A model generated the notes under the pieces. The model had not been told where the DNA came from. It did no database searches and was given only the letters and a program-made list of their open reading frames with translations. A stretch of DNA of 41,949 nucleotides from Candidatus Marivariicella framensis (lineage in GTDB: Bacteria; Bacteroidota; Bacteroidia; Flavobacteriales; Flavobacteriaceae). Every line of letters starts with the position of its first letter. The stretch's first letter is position 1. A program made the position numbers and the translations under genes. Positions 24,939-33,372 of this stretch are shown piece by piece. The stretch lies in the NCBI GenBank assembly GCA_905182735.1, contig CAJJCT010000002.1:73267-115215 (forward strand). Reading direction: 5' to 3'.

Positions 24939-25361
24939 ATGAGTGGCACTTTAAATAAAGTTATGTTGATTGGGCATCTAGGAGATGATGTTAAAATGCA
25001 TTATTTTGATGGAGGAGGCTGCGTAGGCAGATTTCCTCTCGCAACAAATGAAAGTTATACAAATAAAGCTACAGGAGAAAAGGTTTCACAAACAGAATGG
25101 CATAATATAATTGTAAGAAATAAGGCTGCTGAGGTTTGTGAAAAGTATATTGGAAAAGGAGATAAAATTTTTATTGAAGGTAAACTTAAAACAAGAAAAT
25201 GGCAGGATCAGGAGGGAAAAGATAGATATAGTACTGAAATTGTCGTTAATGAGTTTACTTTTTTATCGGGAAAAGGTGATGTAGCTTCTCAAAAAACAGA
25301 AACACCAAATTCAAATCATGAAGTTAGTGATTCTGAAAAAGAAGAGGATTTACCTTTTTAA
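24939..25361 (+). CDS. ssb: Single-stranded DNA-binding protein
   Basis: This 140-residue SSB has an N-terminal OB fold (LNKVMLIGHLGDDVKM, EWHNIIV, FIEGKLKTRKWQDQEGKDRYSTEIV). A short disordered linker leads to the conserved acidic tail EEDLPF that recruits repair and replication proteins. It binds ssDNA as a tetramer. It lies between mutY and gldE on the plus strand, 23 bp before gldE. Confidence 0.96.
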   Translation: MSGTLNKVMLIGHLGDDVKMHYFDGGGCVGRFPLATNESYTNKATGEKVSQTEWHNIIVRNKAAEVCEKYIGKGDKIFIEGKLKTRKWQDQEGKDRYSTEIVVNEFTFLSGKGDVASQKTETPNSNHEVSDSEKEEDLPF

Positions 25362-25384
25362 AAAATCATATTCCTAAATAATTT

Positions 25385-26656
25385 ATGAACGTTTTCATTA
25401 TTATTCAACTTCTCTTATTACTGATATTACTGACTATTTCAGCGTTAATATCAGGATCTGAAATTGCCTTTTTTTCGCTGAGTAATTCAGAAATAGAAAA
25501 TAATTTTGATGAAAATGATAAAAAAGCTAAAATAATTAAAGACCTTCTTAAAAAACCAAAACGACTTTTAGCTACAATTTTGATTACAAATAATTTTATA
25601 AATATTGCAATAGTTTTAATTTTTGCAAACTTGAGTAGGCTTTTTTTTAAAGGAGTTTATAATCCAATCTTCACTTTAATTGTTGAAATTGGATTCATAA
25701 CCATGACAATTCTTCTTTTTGGAGAAATTTTACCAAAAGTATATGCTAACCGTAATGCTCTCAGGTTTGCAAAATTAATGTCACAACCAATAAAAATATT
25801 AGACTCATATATTCTTTTTTTCTTGACGTCCCCTATGAGTAAAATGACTCATTTTTTAGAAAATAAATTTGGAAATCAAAATGAAAATTTCTCTGTTGAT
25901 CAATTATCCCAAGCATTAGAATTAACATCAGATAAAGAGACAACAAAAGAAGAACAAAAAATCCTTCAAGAAATCGTGAATTTTGGAAATACTGACACAA
26001 AAGAAGTAATGTGTCCACGAATAGATGTCTTTGCATTATCTAAAAAGGAGACTTTGAAAGAGATAATACCAAAAATAATAGACAAAGGGTTTTCAAGAAT
26101 ACCAATTTTCTCAGATCACCTTGATAAAGTTGAAGGAATTTTATACGTTAAAGATCTTTTGCCCCATTTCAACAATTTTGACTTTAATTGGACTAAGCTA
26201 TTAAAAAAACCATTTTATGTTCCTGAAAACAAAAAACTAGATGATTTATTGACTGAATTTCAGCAGAAAAAAATTCATTTAGCTATTGTTGTTGATGAGT
26301 ACGGAGGAACTGCAGGACTTATAACTCTTGAAGATATTCTTGAAGAAATAGTTGGAGACATCAGCGATGAGTTTGATGAGTTGTCATTAAGCTATTCTCA
26401 GATTGATAAATACAACTATGTTTTTGATGGCAAAACAAGTTTAAAAGATTTTTATAAAGCACTTGAATTAAAGGACACTAACGCGTTTGATAAAATTCGT
26501 GCTGAGGCTGAAACACTGGCAGGTTTTTTACTGGAAGCTACACAAATCATACCTAAGCCTGGACAAAAATTTAAACTTGATGGATATGTTTTTGTAATAG
26601 AAACTATTGAGAACAAAAGAATTCAGCAAATTAAAGTAACTATTCCAAAAGATTAA
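25385..26656 (+). CDS. gldE: Gliding-motility-associated protein GldE (CNNM/CBS family)
   Basis: This 423-residue inner-membrane protein has three or four N-terminal membrane segments (DUF21/CNNM domain, residues 5-150). A pair of CBS domains follows (about 195-325; CPRIDVFALSKKETL and VDEYGGTAGLITLEDILEEIVGD). A CorC_HlyC domain ends it. It resembles CorC-type magnesium/cobalt transport proteins. Its position directly before gldD is what identifies it as GldE, a protein linked to gliding motility and the type IX secretion system in Flavobacterium. Its stop overlaps the gldD start (TAATG). Confidence 0.92.
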   Translation: MNVFIIIQLLLLLILLTISALISGSEIAFFSLSNSEIENNFDENDKKAKIIKDLLKKPKRLLATILITNNFINIAIVLIFANLSRLFFKGVYNPIFTLIVEIGFITMTILLFGEILPKVYANRNALRFAKLMSQPIKILDSYILFFLTSPMSKMTHFLENKFGNQNENFSVDQLSQALELTSDKETTKEEQKILQEIVNFGNTDTKEVMCPRIDVFALSKKETLKEIIPKIIDKGFSRIPIFSDHLDKVEGILYVKDLLPHFNNFDFNWTKLLKKPFYVPENKKLDDLLTEFQQKKIHLAIVVDEYGGTAGLITLEDILEEIVGDISDEFDELSLSYSQIDKYNYVFDGKTSLKDFYKALELKDTNAFDKIRAEAETLAGFLLEATQIIPKPGQKFKLDGYVFVIETIENKRIQQIKVTIPKD

Positions 26657-27198
26657 TGATTAGATATATTTTACTAATTATGGGATTAATTATAAGCTGT
26701 TCAGAAGTTGAGCAACCTAAACCAAGAGGGAAGCTATCTCTTAATTATCCAAAACCTGATTACAACAAAAATGATTTAGTAGCACCATTTAATTATGAGT
26801 ACAATTCATATGCAAGAATAATAAATGTTCCAAAAGGACAAAATTTATTTTACCCAAGATTAAAAGCGACGCTATATCTTTCATATTCACCGATCAAAAA
26901 CAATCTAGATTCACTTTTAAACGATGCTTATAAATTACCGTCAAAACACTTAAGAAAGGCAAAAGAAATCCCCGAAAGGATATTCATCAATAAAGAAAAA
27001 AAAGTCTATGGAACAATGTTTAATGTTGTAGGTGATGCAGCTTCTCAAATTCAATTTTTTCTAACGGATAGTAGTTACAATTTTTTAATAGGCTCATTAT
27101 ACTTTTATGCTAAGCCAAATTATGATTCAATATTACCTGCAGTAAAATATATTGAAAGAGATATTATTAAATTAATTGAAACGCTTGAGTGGAATTAG
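26656..27198 (+). CDS. gldD: Gliding motility lipoprotein GldD
   Basis: This 180-residue lipoprotein has a short signal peptide with lipobox IISC (Cys15). The mature part starts with PKPRGKLSLNYPKP and contains GTMFNVVGDAASQIQFFLTDS and HFLRGSLYF-like sequence (here NFLIGSLYFYAKPNYDSILP), which match GldD. GldD is required for gliding and T9SS function in Flavobacterium johnsoniae; its biochemical role is unknown. The start overlaps the gldE stop by one base, so translation is coupled. Confidence 0.93.
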   Translation: MIRYILLIMGLIISCSEVEQPKPRGKLSLNYPKPDYNKNDLVAPFNYEYNSYARIINVPKGQNLFYPRLKATLYLSYSPIKNNLDSLLNDAYKLPSKHLRKAKEIPERIFINKEKKVYGTMFNVVGDAASQIQFFLTDSSYNFLIGSLYFYAKPNYDSILPAVKYIERDIIKLIETLEWN

Positions 27199-27260
27199 AA
27201 AGCTCAAAAAAAATCTTAAAAAATTTCTAAGTACATTTATATGAAAATCAATAATTTTTT

Positions 27261-28685
27261 ATGAAAAACCTTATATTTCTGTTAATTAGCCTTAATTGTT
27301 TAAGCGTTTTCTCTCAAAAAATATATATGGACATTTTATCATCTATAGACGATAAAAAAATGAAATATGAAACTACTGCTAAATCAATATGGAATTTGGC
27401 TGAAATAGGTTTTCAAGAAAATGAAAGCAGTGCAATTCTTCAAGAAATTTTAAAAGAAGAAGGGTTTGTCATTGTAAATGGAGTGGCTGGAATACCAACA
27501 GCTTTTGAAGCTACGTTTGGAAAAGGCTCCCCTGAAATAGCGATTCTAGGAGAATATGATGCTTTACCCGGTTTGTCTCAGCAAGCAACCCCATATAAGA
27601 TGTCAAGTAACGGTAAGGCTGGGCACGCCTGTGGACATCATCTTTTTGGCACAGCATCTGCTGCTGCTGCAATAGCTATAAAAAATTATATAGTTAAAAA
27701 TAAAAAAAGTGGTACGATAAAGTTTTTTGGTTGTCCAGCTGAAGAAGGTGGTTCTGGAAAAGTCTATATGACAAGAGCAGGTTTATTTAATAATTCTGAT
27801 ATTGCTCTTCATTGGCACCCTTCATCTATAAATGGTGCAAGTCCAAAACCTGCTTTAGCAAATAAATCAGCCAAATTTAGATTTTATGGAATTGCTGCTC
27901 ATGCTGCAGCTGCCCCAGAAAAAGGAAGATCTGCTCTGGATGCAATTGAAGCAATGAATTCTATGGTGAATATGATGCGTGAGCATGTAGATCAAAGCAC
28001 CAGAATACATTATGTAATCACTAAAGGGGGTGAAGCTCCAAATGTAGTCCCAGACTTTGCAGAAGTATACTATTATTCAAGACACACCAGAAGGGATGAG
28101 GTTATTAAGGTTTTTGATCGAATTGTAAATGCTGCTAAAGGAGCTGCTTTGGGAACAGGAACAACTATGGATTATGAAATGATTGGAGGAGTCCACGAAC
28201 TTCTTCATATAGAGTCACTACAAAAACAAGTTCATAAAAATTTAGAAAAAATAGGAGGATATAATTACTCTAAAGAAGAGAAAAACTTTGCTGAAAAAAT
28301 ATCAGAAAGCTTGGGTTTAAAACTGAATACAGAATATGTAGAGGGAGTTCAACCCTATAATTCTTCAATTGAAGCTAAAGGATCTGGATCAACTGACGTA
28401 GGAGATGTTAGTTTTGCATTACCTACAGTTGGGTTTAATGCTGCCACGTGGGTTCCTGGAACGCCGGCACATAGCTGGCAGGCAGTTGCAGCTGGAGGAA
28501 CAAGTATCGGAATTAAAGGAATGTTAACTGCTGCCAAAACTTTAGCGCTGACTGGAATGCAACTGATAGACAACCCTAAATTAATAGCTAATGCAAAAAA
28601 AGAATTTATTTTAAAACGAGGGAAAGACTTTATATATACACCTTTAATAGGCGATCGAAAGCCAGCATTAAATTATAGAAACTAA
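27261..28685 (+). CDS. Secreted M20-family amidohydrolase/peptidase (AbgB-like)
   Basis: This 474-residue zinc hydrolase of the M20D group carries a signal peptide (residues 1-19, FSQ). The metal site is clear in AILGEYDALPGLSQ and GHACGHHLFGT (His122, His126/127), followed by PAEEGGSGK with the catalytic glutamate pair and HWHPSSING. A dimerisation domain lies in the middle. Relatives cleave amide bonds of aminoacyl conjugates such as p-aminobenzoyl-glutamate. The stop overlaps the start of the next gene as TAATG. It is the first gene of an apparent four-gene operon reaching to the SET-domain gene. Confidence 0.9.
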   Translation: MKNLIFLLISLNCLSVFSQKIYMDILSSIDDKKMKYETTAKSIWNLAEIGFQENESSAILQEILKEEGFVIVNGVAGIPTAFEATFGKGSPEIAILGEYDALPGLSQQATPYKMSSNGKAGHACGHHLFGTASAAAAIAIKNYIVKNKKSGTIKFFGCPAEEGGSGKVYMTRAGLFNNSDIALHWHPSSINGASPKPALANKSAKFRFYGIAAHAAAAPEKGRSALDAIEAMNSMVNMMREHVDQSTRIHYVITKGGEAPNVVPDFAEVYYYSRHTRRDEVIKVFDRIVNAAKGAALGTGTTMDYEMIGGVHELLHIESLQKQVHKNLEKIGGYNYSKEEKNFAEKISESLGLKLNTEYVEGVQPYNSSIEAKGSGSTDVGDVSFALPTVGFNAATWVPGTPAHSWQAVAAGGTSIGIKGMLTAAKTLALTGMQLIDNPKLIANAKKEFILKRGKDFIYTPLIGDRKPALNYRN

Positions 28686-29347
28686 TGACTTATAAATTAA
28701 ATATTTTATTTTTATTTTTCGCACAAGTCCTTTTTGGACAGGTCTATCAATGGAGCATTAATGATTCTGATTTGACAACTACATTCAAAGTTCAAATGGA
28801 TTCAAATTATTTGATAGAAACTGTTTACCAAGATAATCCATCTAAATTTATAAGTACTCGAGGTGGATTTTACGAAACAAAAAATAATTTATTAATTGTT
28901 AAGCTAGAGTTTAATTCGAATTATAATAATGATAGCATCACTAATTTAGAATACGTTCTTCCTGAAAAAGCAAAAATAGTTACAAGTTCAAAATTAGAGC
29001 TAGATGGAAAATGGTTAATGGCAGGGAGGGTTAATGCTGAAGGTGAAGAGAGAAGAAGAGATATAAGTCGTGCAAGAAAAACTTTAAAATTTTTAACAAA
29101 TGGTTTTTTTCAATGGACAGCATTTAATACTGAAACATTTCAATTTTTTGGATGTGGAGGAGGGCAATATTCCGCTAAAGAAGGAAATTATAAAGAGTCG
29201 ATAGTCTACTTTTCAAGAGACAATACTAGATCTGGCCAAACACTTTCATTTAAATATGATCAAAAAGATAATGATTGGCATCATACTGGATTTAGCAGTA
29301 AAGGAAAGCCTTTACATGAGATATGGACCTTAAGAAAAAAAGAATAG
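28685..29347 (+). CDS. Secreted protein of unknown function (flavobacterial conserved)
   Basis: I do not assign a function to this 220-residue protein. It has a signal peptide (residues 1-19, LFGQ). The mature part is rich in beta-strand patterns. It contains a striking block near residues 118-160 (RRRDISRARKTLKFLTNGFF, FQWTAFNTETFQFFGCGGGQYS) and a C-terminal WHHTGFSSKGKPLHEIW. A lipocalin-like barrel is conceivable. Both ends overlap neighbours: TAATG with the amidohydrolase gene and TAGTG with the thioesterase gene. It is therefore translated with two enzymes, and may be a periplasmic binding partner. Confidence 0.75.
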   Translation: MTYKLNILFLFFAQVLFGQVYQWSINDSDLTTTFKVQMDSNYLIETVYQDNPSKFISTRGGFYETKNNLLIVKLEFNSNYNNDSITNLEYVLPEKAKIVTSSKLELDGKWLMAGRVNAEGEERRRDISRARKTLKFLTNGFFQWTAFNTETFQFFGCGGGQYSAKEGNYKESIVYFSRDNTRSGQTLSFKYDQKDNDWHHTGFSSKGKPLHEIWTLRKKE

Positions 29348-30207
29348 TGGAAACAGTAAGCGAGCTTTTAAAAATTTTACGATTAAAAAGAATAAGTGAA
29401 ACAAAGTTTGTAGGCCAAAATTATCCTGCTTCCTGGGGACGAGTTTTTGGAGGTCAAATTTTGGCACAATCCCTTCATGCAGCTTATCAAACAGTTCCAA
29501 ATACAAGAATTGCTCACTCTCTACACGGATATTTTATTTTAATGGGAGATATTAATTTACCAGTAGAATATGAAGTTGATAAAATTCGTGATGGAAATAG
29601 TTTTACAACAAGAAGGGTAGTTGCTTATCAAAATGGAAAAGCAATTTTTAATATGGCAGCATCTTTTCAAAAAGAGGAAAATGGAGTTGATCATCAGATT
29701 GATGCGCCAAACATTTTACCTCCTGAAGTACTCAGAAGTGATATGCAACAGGTGGAAAGTATAAAGCATAAAAATCCAAATTATTATAAAAGTTTAAAAA
29801 AGGCTCAACTCAAAATGTTTGATATTAGGCCAGTAGAAATAATGTCTCATATAGAAACAAAAAATGCTATTCCTTATAGTCATGTTTGGTTAAAAACAAA
29901 AGAAAAGAATCAAATAAGCTTACCTGAAAAACAGCAATTACTAGCATTTTCTTCTGATATAAATTTAATTGCTACTGCAACAAAACCTCACAGAGAAAAA
30001 ATTAATCAAAAACCAGTTTTTATTGCAAGTATTGACCATGCAATGTGGTTTCATAGAGATTTTGAAATTGACGATTGGTTATTGTATGCAATGGATAGTC
30101 CAAGTGCATCATCAGCTAGAGGATTTACTAGAGGTAGTATTTTTTCAAAATCAGGAACTTTGATTGCATCAGTAACTCAAGAAGGCTTGATTCGAATTAA
30201 AAGATAA
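29347..30207 (+). CDS. tesB: Acyl-CoA thioesterase II (TesB)
   Basis: This double hot-dog thioesterase hydrolyses acyl-CoA to free acid and CoA. The N-terminal half has GRVFGGQILAQSLHAAYQTVP and HSLHGYFILMGD. The C-terminal catalytic residues fit TesB: Asp in SIDHAMWFHRDF, Ser in SPSASSARGF, Gln in VTQEGLIRI. Two starts are possible. ATG 29323 would overlap the previous gene by 25 bp. GTG 29347 sits on its stop (TAGTG), and I prefer it because the neighbouring gene pair is coupled in the same way. The protein is 286 residues from the GTG. Confidence 0.93.
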   Translation: METVSELLKILRLKRISETKFVGQNYPASWGRVFGGQILAQSLHAAYQTVPNTRIAHSLHGYFILMGDINLPVEYEVDKIRDGNSFTTRRVVAYQNGKAIFNMAASFQKEENGVDHQIDAPNILPPEVLRSDMQQVESIKHKNPNYYKSLKKAQLKMFDIRPVEIMSHIETKNAIPYSHVWLKTKEKNQISLPEKQQLLAFSSDINLIATATKPHREKINQKPVFIASIDHAMWFHRDFEIDDWLLYAMDSPSASSARGFTRGSIFSKSGTLIASVTQEGLIRIKR

Positions 30208-30226
30208 AATAAATTATATTTAAGTT

Positions 30227-30598
30227 GTGAAAAACAATGACTACTCATATAGACCCTTACCCCATTTTCTTACTATTTCAAAAAGTAAAATTGAAGGAAT
30301 AGGAGTTTTTGCAAAGGAGAATATTGACAAAGGAACTGACCTTGGAATGTCTCATGTTTTTGACTCTAGATTTCCAGATGGATATATTCGTTTGTCATTA
30401 GGAGGGTTTATAAATCATCATGAGATCCCAAATTGTAAAGCGGAAATATATAATAATGATTCCGAGATAGGATTGGTTAGACACATAAGATTAATTACTG
30501 CAAAAAAAATAAAAAAAGGGGATGAGTTAACTGTAAGATATATTATTAATATTTTGGATAATCCTAATTGGGAATTTGAGTATGAAGTTTCTCAATAA
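30227..30598 (+). CDS. Small SET-domain protein (probable protein-lysine methyltransferase)
   Basis: This 123-residue protein is a nearly bare SET domain. IEGIGVFAKENIDKGTDLG (22-40) matches the N-terminal SET strand. GGFINHHEIPNC (59-70) matches the pseudoknot motif that is usually NHSCxPN. KKIKKGDELTVRY (94-105) matches the GEELTxxY motif. These residues bind S-adenosylmethionine and the substrate lysine. No pre-SET or post-SET region is present. The start is GTG at 30227, 19 bp after the thioesterase stop. The bacterial target is unknown; a nucleoid or ribosomal protein would be plausible. Confidence 0.8.
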   Translation: MKNNDYSYRPLPHFLTISKSKIEGIGVFAKENIDKGTDLGMSHVFDSRFPDGYIRLSLGGFINHHEIPNCKAEIYNNDSEIGLVRHIRLITAKKIKKGDELTVRYIINILDNPNWEFEYEVSQ

Positions 30599-30599
30599 A

Positions 30600-30640
30600 A
30601 ATCCGTGCACGATTTTAATTTAAAAAAAAGTACACGGATT
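30600..30640. terminator. Hairpin after the SET-domain gene (terminator-like, weak)
   Basis: AATCCGTGCAC and GTACACGGATT form an 11-bp stem with one mismatch around an A/T loop that can extend the helix. It starts one base after the stop codon. There is no downstream T-run on the plus strand, so termination is only a guess from position. Confidence 0.4.
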
Positions 30641-30751
30641 AACAAAATCAATTAAACATTAAATGATAAAGCCTATTAAGACCTTAAAGATAAATATCAA
30701 AGTGTTAAGAAAACCCCAAGAGAGGGTTAAAGTCTAGTTAAAAAAATAGTG

Positions 30752-31255
30752 ATGTTGAAAAAAATTATAATTCTTGGACTTCTATTTTTTATTGGATGTC
30801 AATCTAGTAAAAATGAAAACTATTTAAATGGCAAAGAATTTTTCTTAAATTTTGACAATGTTCTTTCTTCTGAAGGGTACGCTAAAACAATATATTTTTA
30901 TAAAGACAAAAAAGGATTATGGAGAAATCATGAAGATGCCTTAGTTAATGTTAACATTCCATATAAAGATAATTTTTTTTCATATAGTAATTTTTTTCTG
31001 AATAAGAATAAGGGAAATGAAAAAGGAACTAATTCTAGGTATATTTCTAAATATAAAAATGGGGTTCAAATTAATGAATATTATGAGCTGGATAATATTG
31101 TTGTAAGTTCAATCTCATATTCTAACCCTATTTATATTATTTTTTTAAATCAGAACAGAGTCGTGTATAAAAGCGAGTTGTACTCTTCTGAAGGAATTCT
31201 AATAAAAGGATCTAACAAAGATTTTTTACAACAAATTAGAAGAGTAATAGATTGA
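30752..31255 (+). CDS. Small lipoprotein of unknown function
   Basis: This 167-residue lipoprotein has a signal peptide ending in the lipobox FFIGC (Cys15 from the ATG). The mature part is rich in Lys, Asn, Tyr and Phe, without a motif I recognise. Alternating hydrophobic residues suggest a beta-rich fold. ATG 30752 is used; a GTG one codon earlier is equally possible. It stands alone on the plus strand, with 150 bp before it and the convergent SCO gene 9 bp after its stop. Confidence 0.7.
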   Translation: MLKKIIILGLLFFIGCQSSKNENYLNGKEFFLNFDNVLSSEGYAKTIYFYKDKKGLWRNHEDALVNVNIPYKDNFFSYSNFFLNKNKGNEKGTNSRYISKYKNGVQINEYYELDNIVVSSISYSNPIYIIFLNQNRVVYKSELYSSEGILIKGSNKDFLQQIRRVID

Positions 31256-31264
31256 CCTTTAGAC

Positions 31265-31909
31265 CTATAAATCATATTCTCTTTTTAATATTGAAATATG
31301 TCTTTTTAACCGTTCAACATCAAATTCTATCGTTCCATTATACACCCCCCTTATGTGTCCATTATGGTCAACCAAAATAAAGTTTTCCGTGTGAATAAAT
31401 TCTGATTTATTTTGATTTTTATAATAGTTTTCATCAGCAAAATATCCATTTCTTGCCAGATCATATATTTTATCTTTGTCACCAGTTAATAGGTTCCATT
31501 TTGAAGAATCAATTTTATTAGCTATTGAGTAGTTTTTCAACTGCTCTACTTTATCAACCCAGGGCATAACAGAAAAAGAAACTAATCTAATATTAGAATC
31601 GGACTTATAATATTCTTGAATACTATGCATGTTTTTGGTTAGTTTAGGACAAATACCTGGACAGGTTGTAAAAAAGAAATCTGCTATTTGAATTTTCCCA
31701 TTATAATGTTCATTAGTTATAGTTTTATCATTTTGATTTTTAAATGAAAATGAAGGTATTTTATGGCCTTTAGAGGTCCAATCTGGAGTTAATTCGGGAG
31801 TATTGAAATATGGCAAATAGTTTGCCTTTATATTTTTTTCATTTTGTTTATTATCAGGCTTACAATTAAACACAAAACAAAACAAAAATAATAATGAGTA
31901 TATACGCAT
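31265..31909 (-). CDS. SCO1/SenC-family copper-binding lipoprotein
   Basis: This 214-residue thioredoxin-like protein is anchored as a lipoprotein (lipobox FVFNC, Cys16). The copper-binding CPGIC motif places Cys83 and Cys87, and the third ligand is His173 in FIHTENF. The catalytic-fold strand IADFFFTTC and the final ILVDHNGHIRGVYNG are typical. SCO proteins deliver copper to the CuA site of cytochrome oxidase or act as thiol reductants. It is the last gene of a tight minus-strand operon with the YHYH and MORN-repeat genes, so it may mature a different copper protein. Confidence 0.92.
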   Translation of the reverse strand: MRIYSLLFLFCFVFNCKPDNKQNEKNIKANYLPYFNTPELTPDWTSKGHKIPSFSFKNQNDKTITNEHYNGKIQIADFFFTTCPGICPKLTKNMHSIQEYYKSDSNIRLVSFSVMPWVDKVEQLKNYSIANKIDSSKWNLLTGDKDKIYDLARNGYFADENYYKNQNKSEFIHTENFILVDHNGHIRGVYNGTIEFDVERLKRHISILKREYDL

Positions 31910-31912
31910 GAT

Positions 31913-32467
31913 CTAATTATTTTTCAATTCAAGAGAAGAAACTCCTTCACATTTTTTTAAGCCAATAAGCCCATATCTTTCTCCATTAACTACAAAATAA
32001 TTTGCTCTTATTGAGCCATCATTTCTCCATAATTTTTGAGTCCCACTTTCCATTCCGTTTTCATAATTAAATGATTTATAAACATTTCCAGAATTAAACC
32101 ACTCATTAGCTGGGCCATTGTGCTCACCCTTTTGATTAAAAAAGTATTTAAATTTAAGGTTTCCATTTCCCCAATAACCTAAATGTTCATTTATTTTTTT
32201 ACTTTTTGAATACCATCTAAGAGATGCTTCTGCTCCAGACTCATACCAGTATTTTTCATGACCATGTTTTAATCCATTTAAGTATTGGATCTCAGATTTT
32301 ATTTTTCGAGTATTATAAAATTCAGTTAAATGTCCTGAAAAAGTTTTTGCCTTATAGAATAAAACACCATTATCTGTCGATAGATTTGGGTCATTTAAGT
32401 CAATAATTAATACTGTATTCTTGCAAGAGAATAAAATTAAAATTAAAAAGTTTTTTAAAAATCTCAC
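31913..32467 (-). CDS. MORN-repeat (YwqK-like) lipoprotein
   Basis: This 184-residue protein has a short signal peptide with lipobox ILFSC (Cys15). About four or five MORN-type repeats follow, with the pattern G-x-x-x-x-x-W-x-x-x-G (LKHGHEKYWYESGA, HLGYWGNGNLKFKYF, HNGPANEWFNSGN, ESGTQKLWRNDGS). Databases often call such proteins YwqK-like antitoxins, but no toxin is encoded nearby. A role as a scaffold on the cell surface or periplasm is more likely here. GTG at 32467 follows the YHYH gene stop with no gap (TAAGTG), and the SCO gene begins 3 bp after its own stop. Confidence 0.85.
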   Translation of the reverse strand: MRFLKNFLILILFSCKNTVLIIDLNDPNLSTDNGVLFYKAKTFSGHLTEFYNTRKIKSEIQYLNGLKHGHEKYWYESGAEASLRWYSKSKKINEHLGYWGNGNLKFKYFFNQKGEHNGPANEWFNSGNVYKSFNYENGMESGTQKLWRNDGSIRANYFVVNGERYGLIGLKKCEGVSSLELKNN

Positions 32468-33232
32468 TTAATTAGAAATGTTGCCTGGCGTCCCGTAAAA
32501 TCCACTTCCATTGACATAAGGATCATCGCTGGTTACGTGATAATGGTAAATTCCTGCTGGAAAATCATTAGTTGGACTAATATGCCCATGGTATAAGTCT
32601 AAGTCTGAACTTGATAATATTTGACCGTTTTCTAAAGGCCCATAAACTGGAAATCCATCTGCTAGAATTCCCAAAAAAGCATCTTGACCAAATCGATCAG
32701 TTAAATATTTTGGCTCTATATGGTAATGATATGCACCCTGAGGTTGTGGATGTCCTAACCACTGATCAAAACTATTTATCTCTCTTGTCAAAGGCTGATC
32801 AGGGCCTGCATATTGATTGTAAAAAACAACACCATTTCTAGACACTCCCATTGCTCCGAGTGGGGTTGGGCTATGATTAGATGCTTCAGAAGGAAAAAGA
32901 GGCATAGAGAGAGTTATATTTTGAGATAAAATCCTGTTTGGATTTAAATTAAAATCTGGATTTGAACCGGTATAATTCTCATGTAATGGATTGCTTTCAT
33001 TCCAATATGGACTAGAATGATCTGGAAGATCATCAGTTGTGAAAACAACTCTATTAGATGAGGTTTGATAGCTTAAACCACTACCCACAAATTTTGAAAG
33101 AACAGGAGTTATATCATAATTTGAAGAATTATTTTCTTCATATGATTCTTCATCTGAATTTGAACAATTAGAAAACAAACAAGTTATAAGAAAAAAGGAA
33201 AAATATTTTATTTGAGTAAAAGATAAATTCAT
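32468..33232 (-). CDS. YHYH-domain lipoprotein
   Basis: This 254-residue lipoprotein (lipobox LFSNC, Cys23) has an acidic Ser/Glu/Asn-rich linker followed by the YHYH domain. The name-giving motif occurs twice, at residues 168-171 (GAYHYHIEP) and 229-232 (GIYHYHVTS). Other His residues (His71, His84, His120, His161) line the same domain. The biochemical role of YHYH proteins is unsettled; clustered His pairs suggest metal binding. It is first in an operon with MORN-repeat and SCO genes. Confidence 0.87.
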   Translation of the reverse strand: MNLSFTQIKYFSFFLITCLFSNCSNSDEESYEENNSSNYDITPVLSKFVGSGLSYQTSSNRVVFTTDDLPDHSSPYWNESNPLHENYTGSNPDFNLNPNRILSQNITLSMPLFPSEASNHSPTPLGAMGVSRNGVVFYNQYAGPDQPLTREINSFDQWLGHPQPQGAYHYHIEPKYLTDRFGQDAFLGILADGFPVYGPLENGQILSSSDLDLYHGHISPTNDFPAGIYHYHVTSDDPYVNGSGFYGTPGNISN

Positions 33233-33372
33233 TATTTTAGATTTTAATAAAGTAAATATAATGTTGAGCTTTTTAACCCCCTTTATTTTAACTTTTATTT
33301 ATAAAAATATTTAAAATTCAATTCGCAAGGGTTTATTAATATCATACTCTATTTAAAATAAAATAAAATATC

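Noticed and set aside
30712-30728. Small hairpin AACCC/GGGTT before the lipoprotein gene
   Set aside because: Five base pairs only, no T-run, expected by chance.
31913-32467. Toxin-antitoxin system (YwqK-like antitoxin)
   Set aside because: No toxin gene nearby; the protein is a lipoprotein in a tight operon with SCO and YHYH genes.
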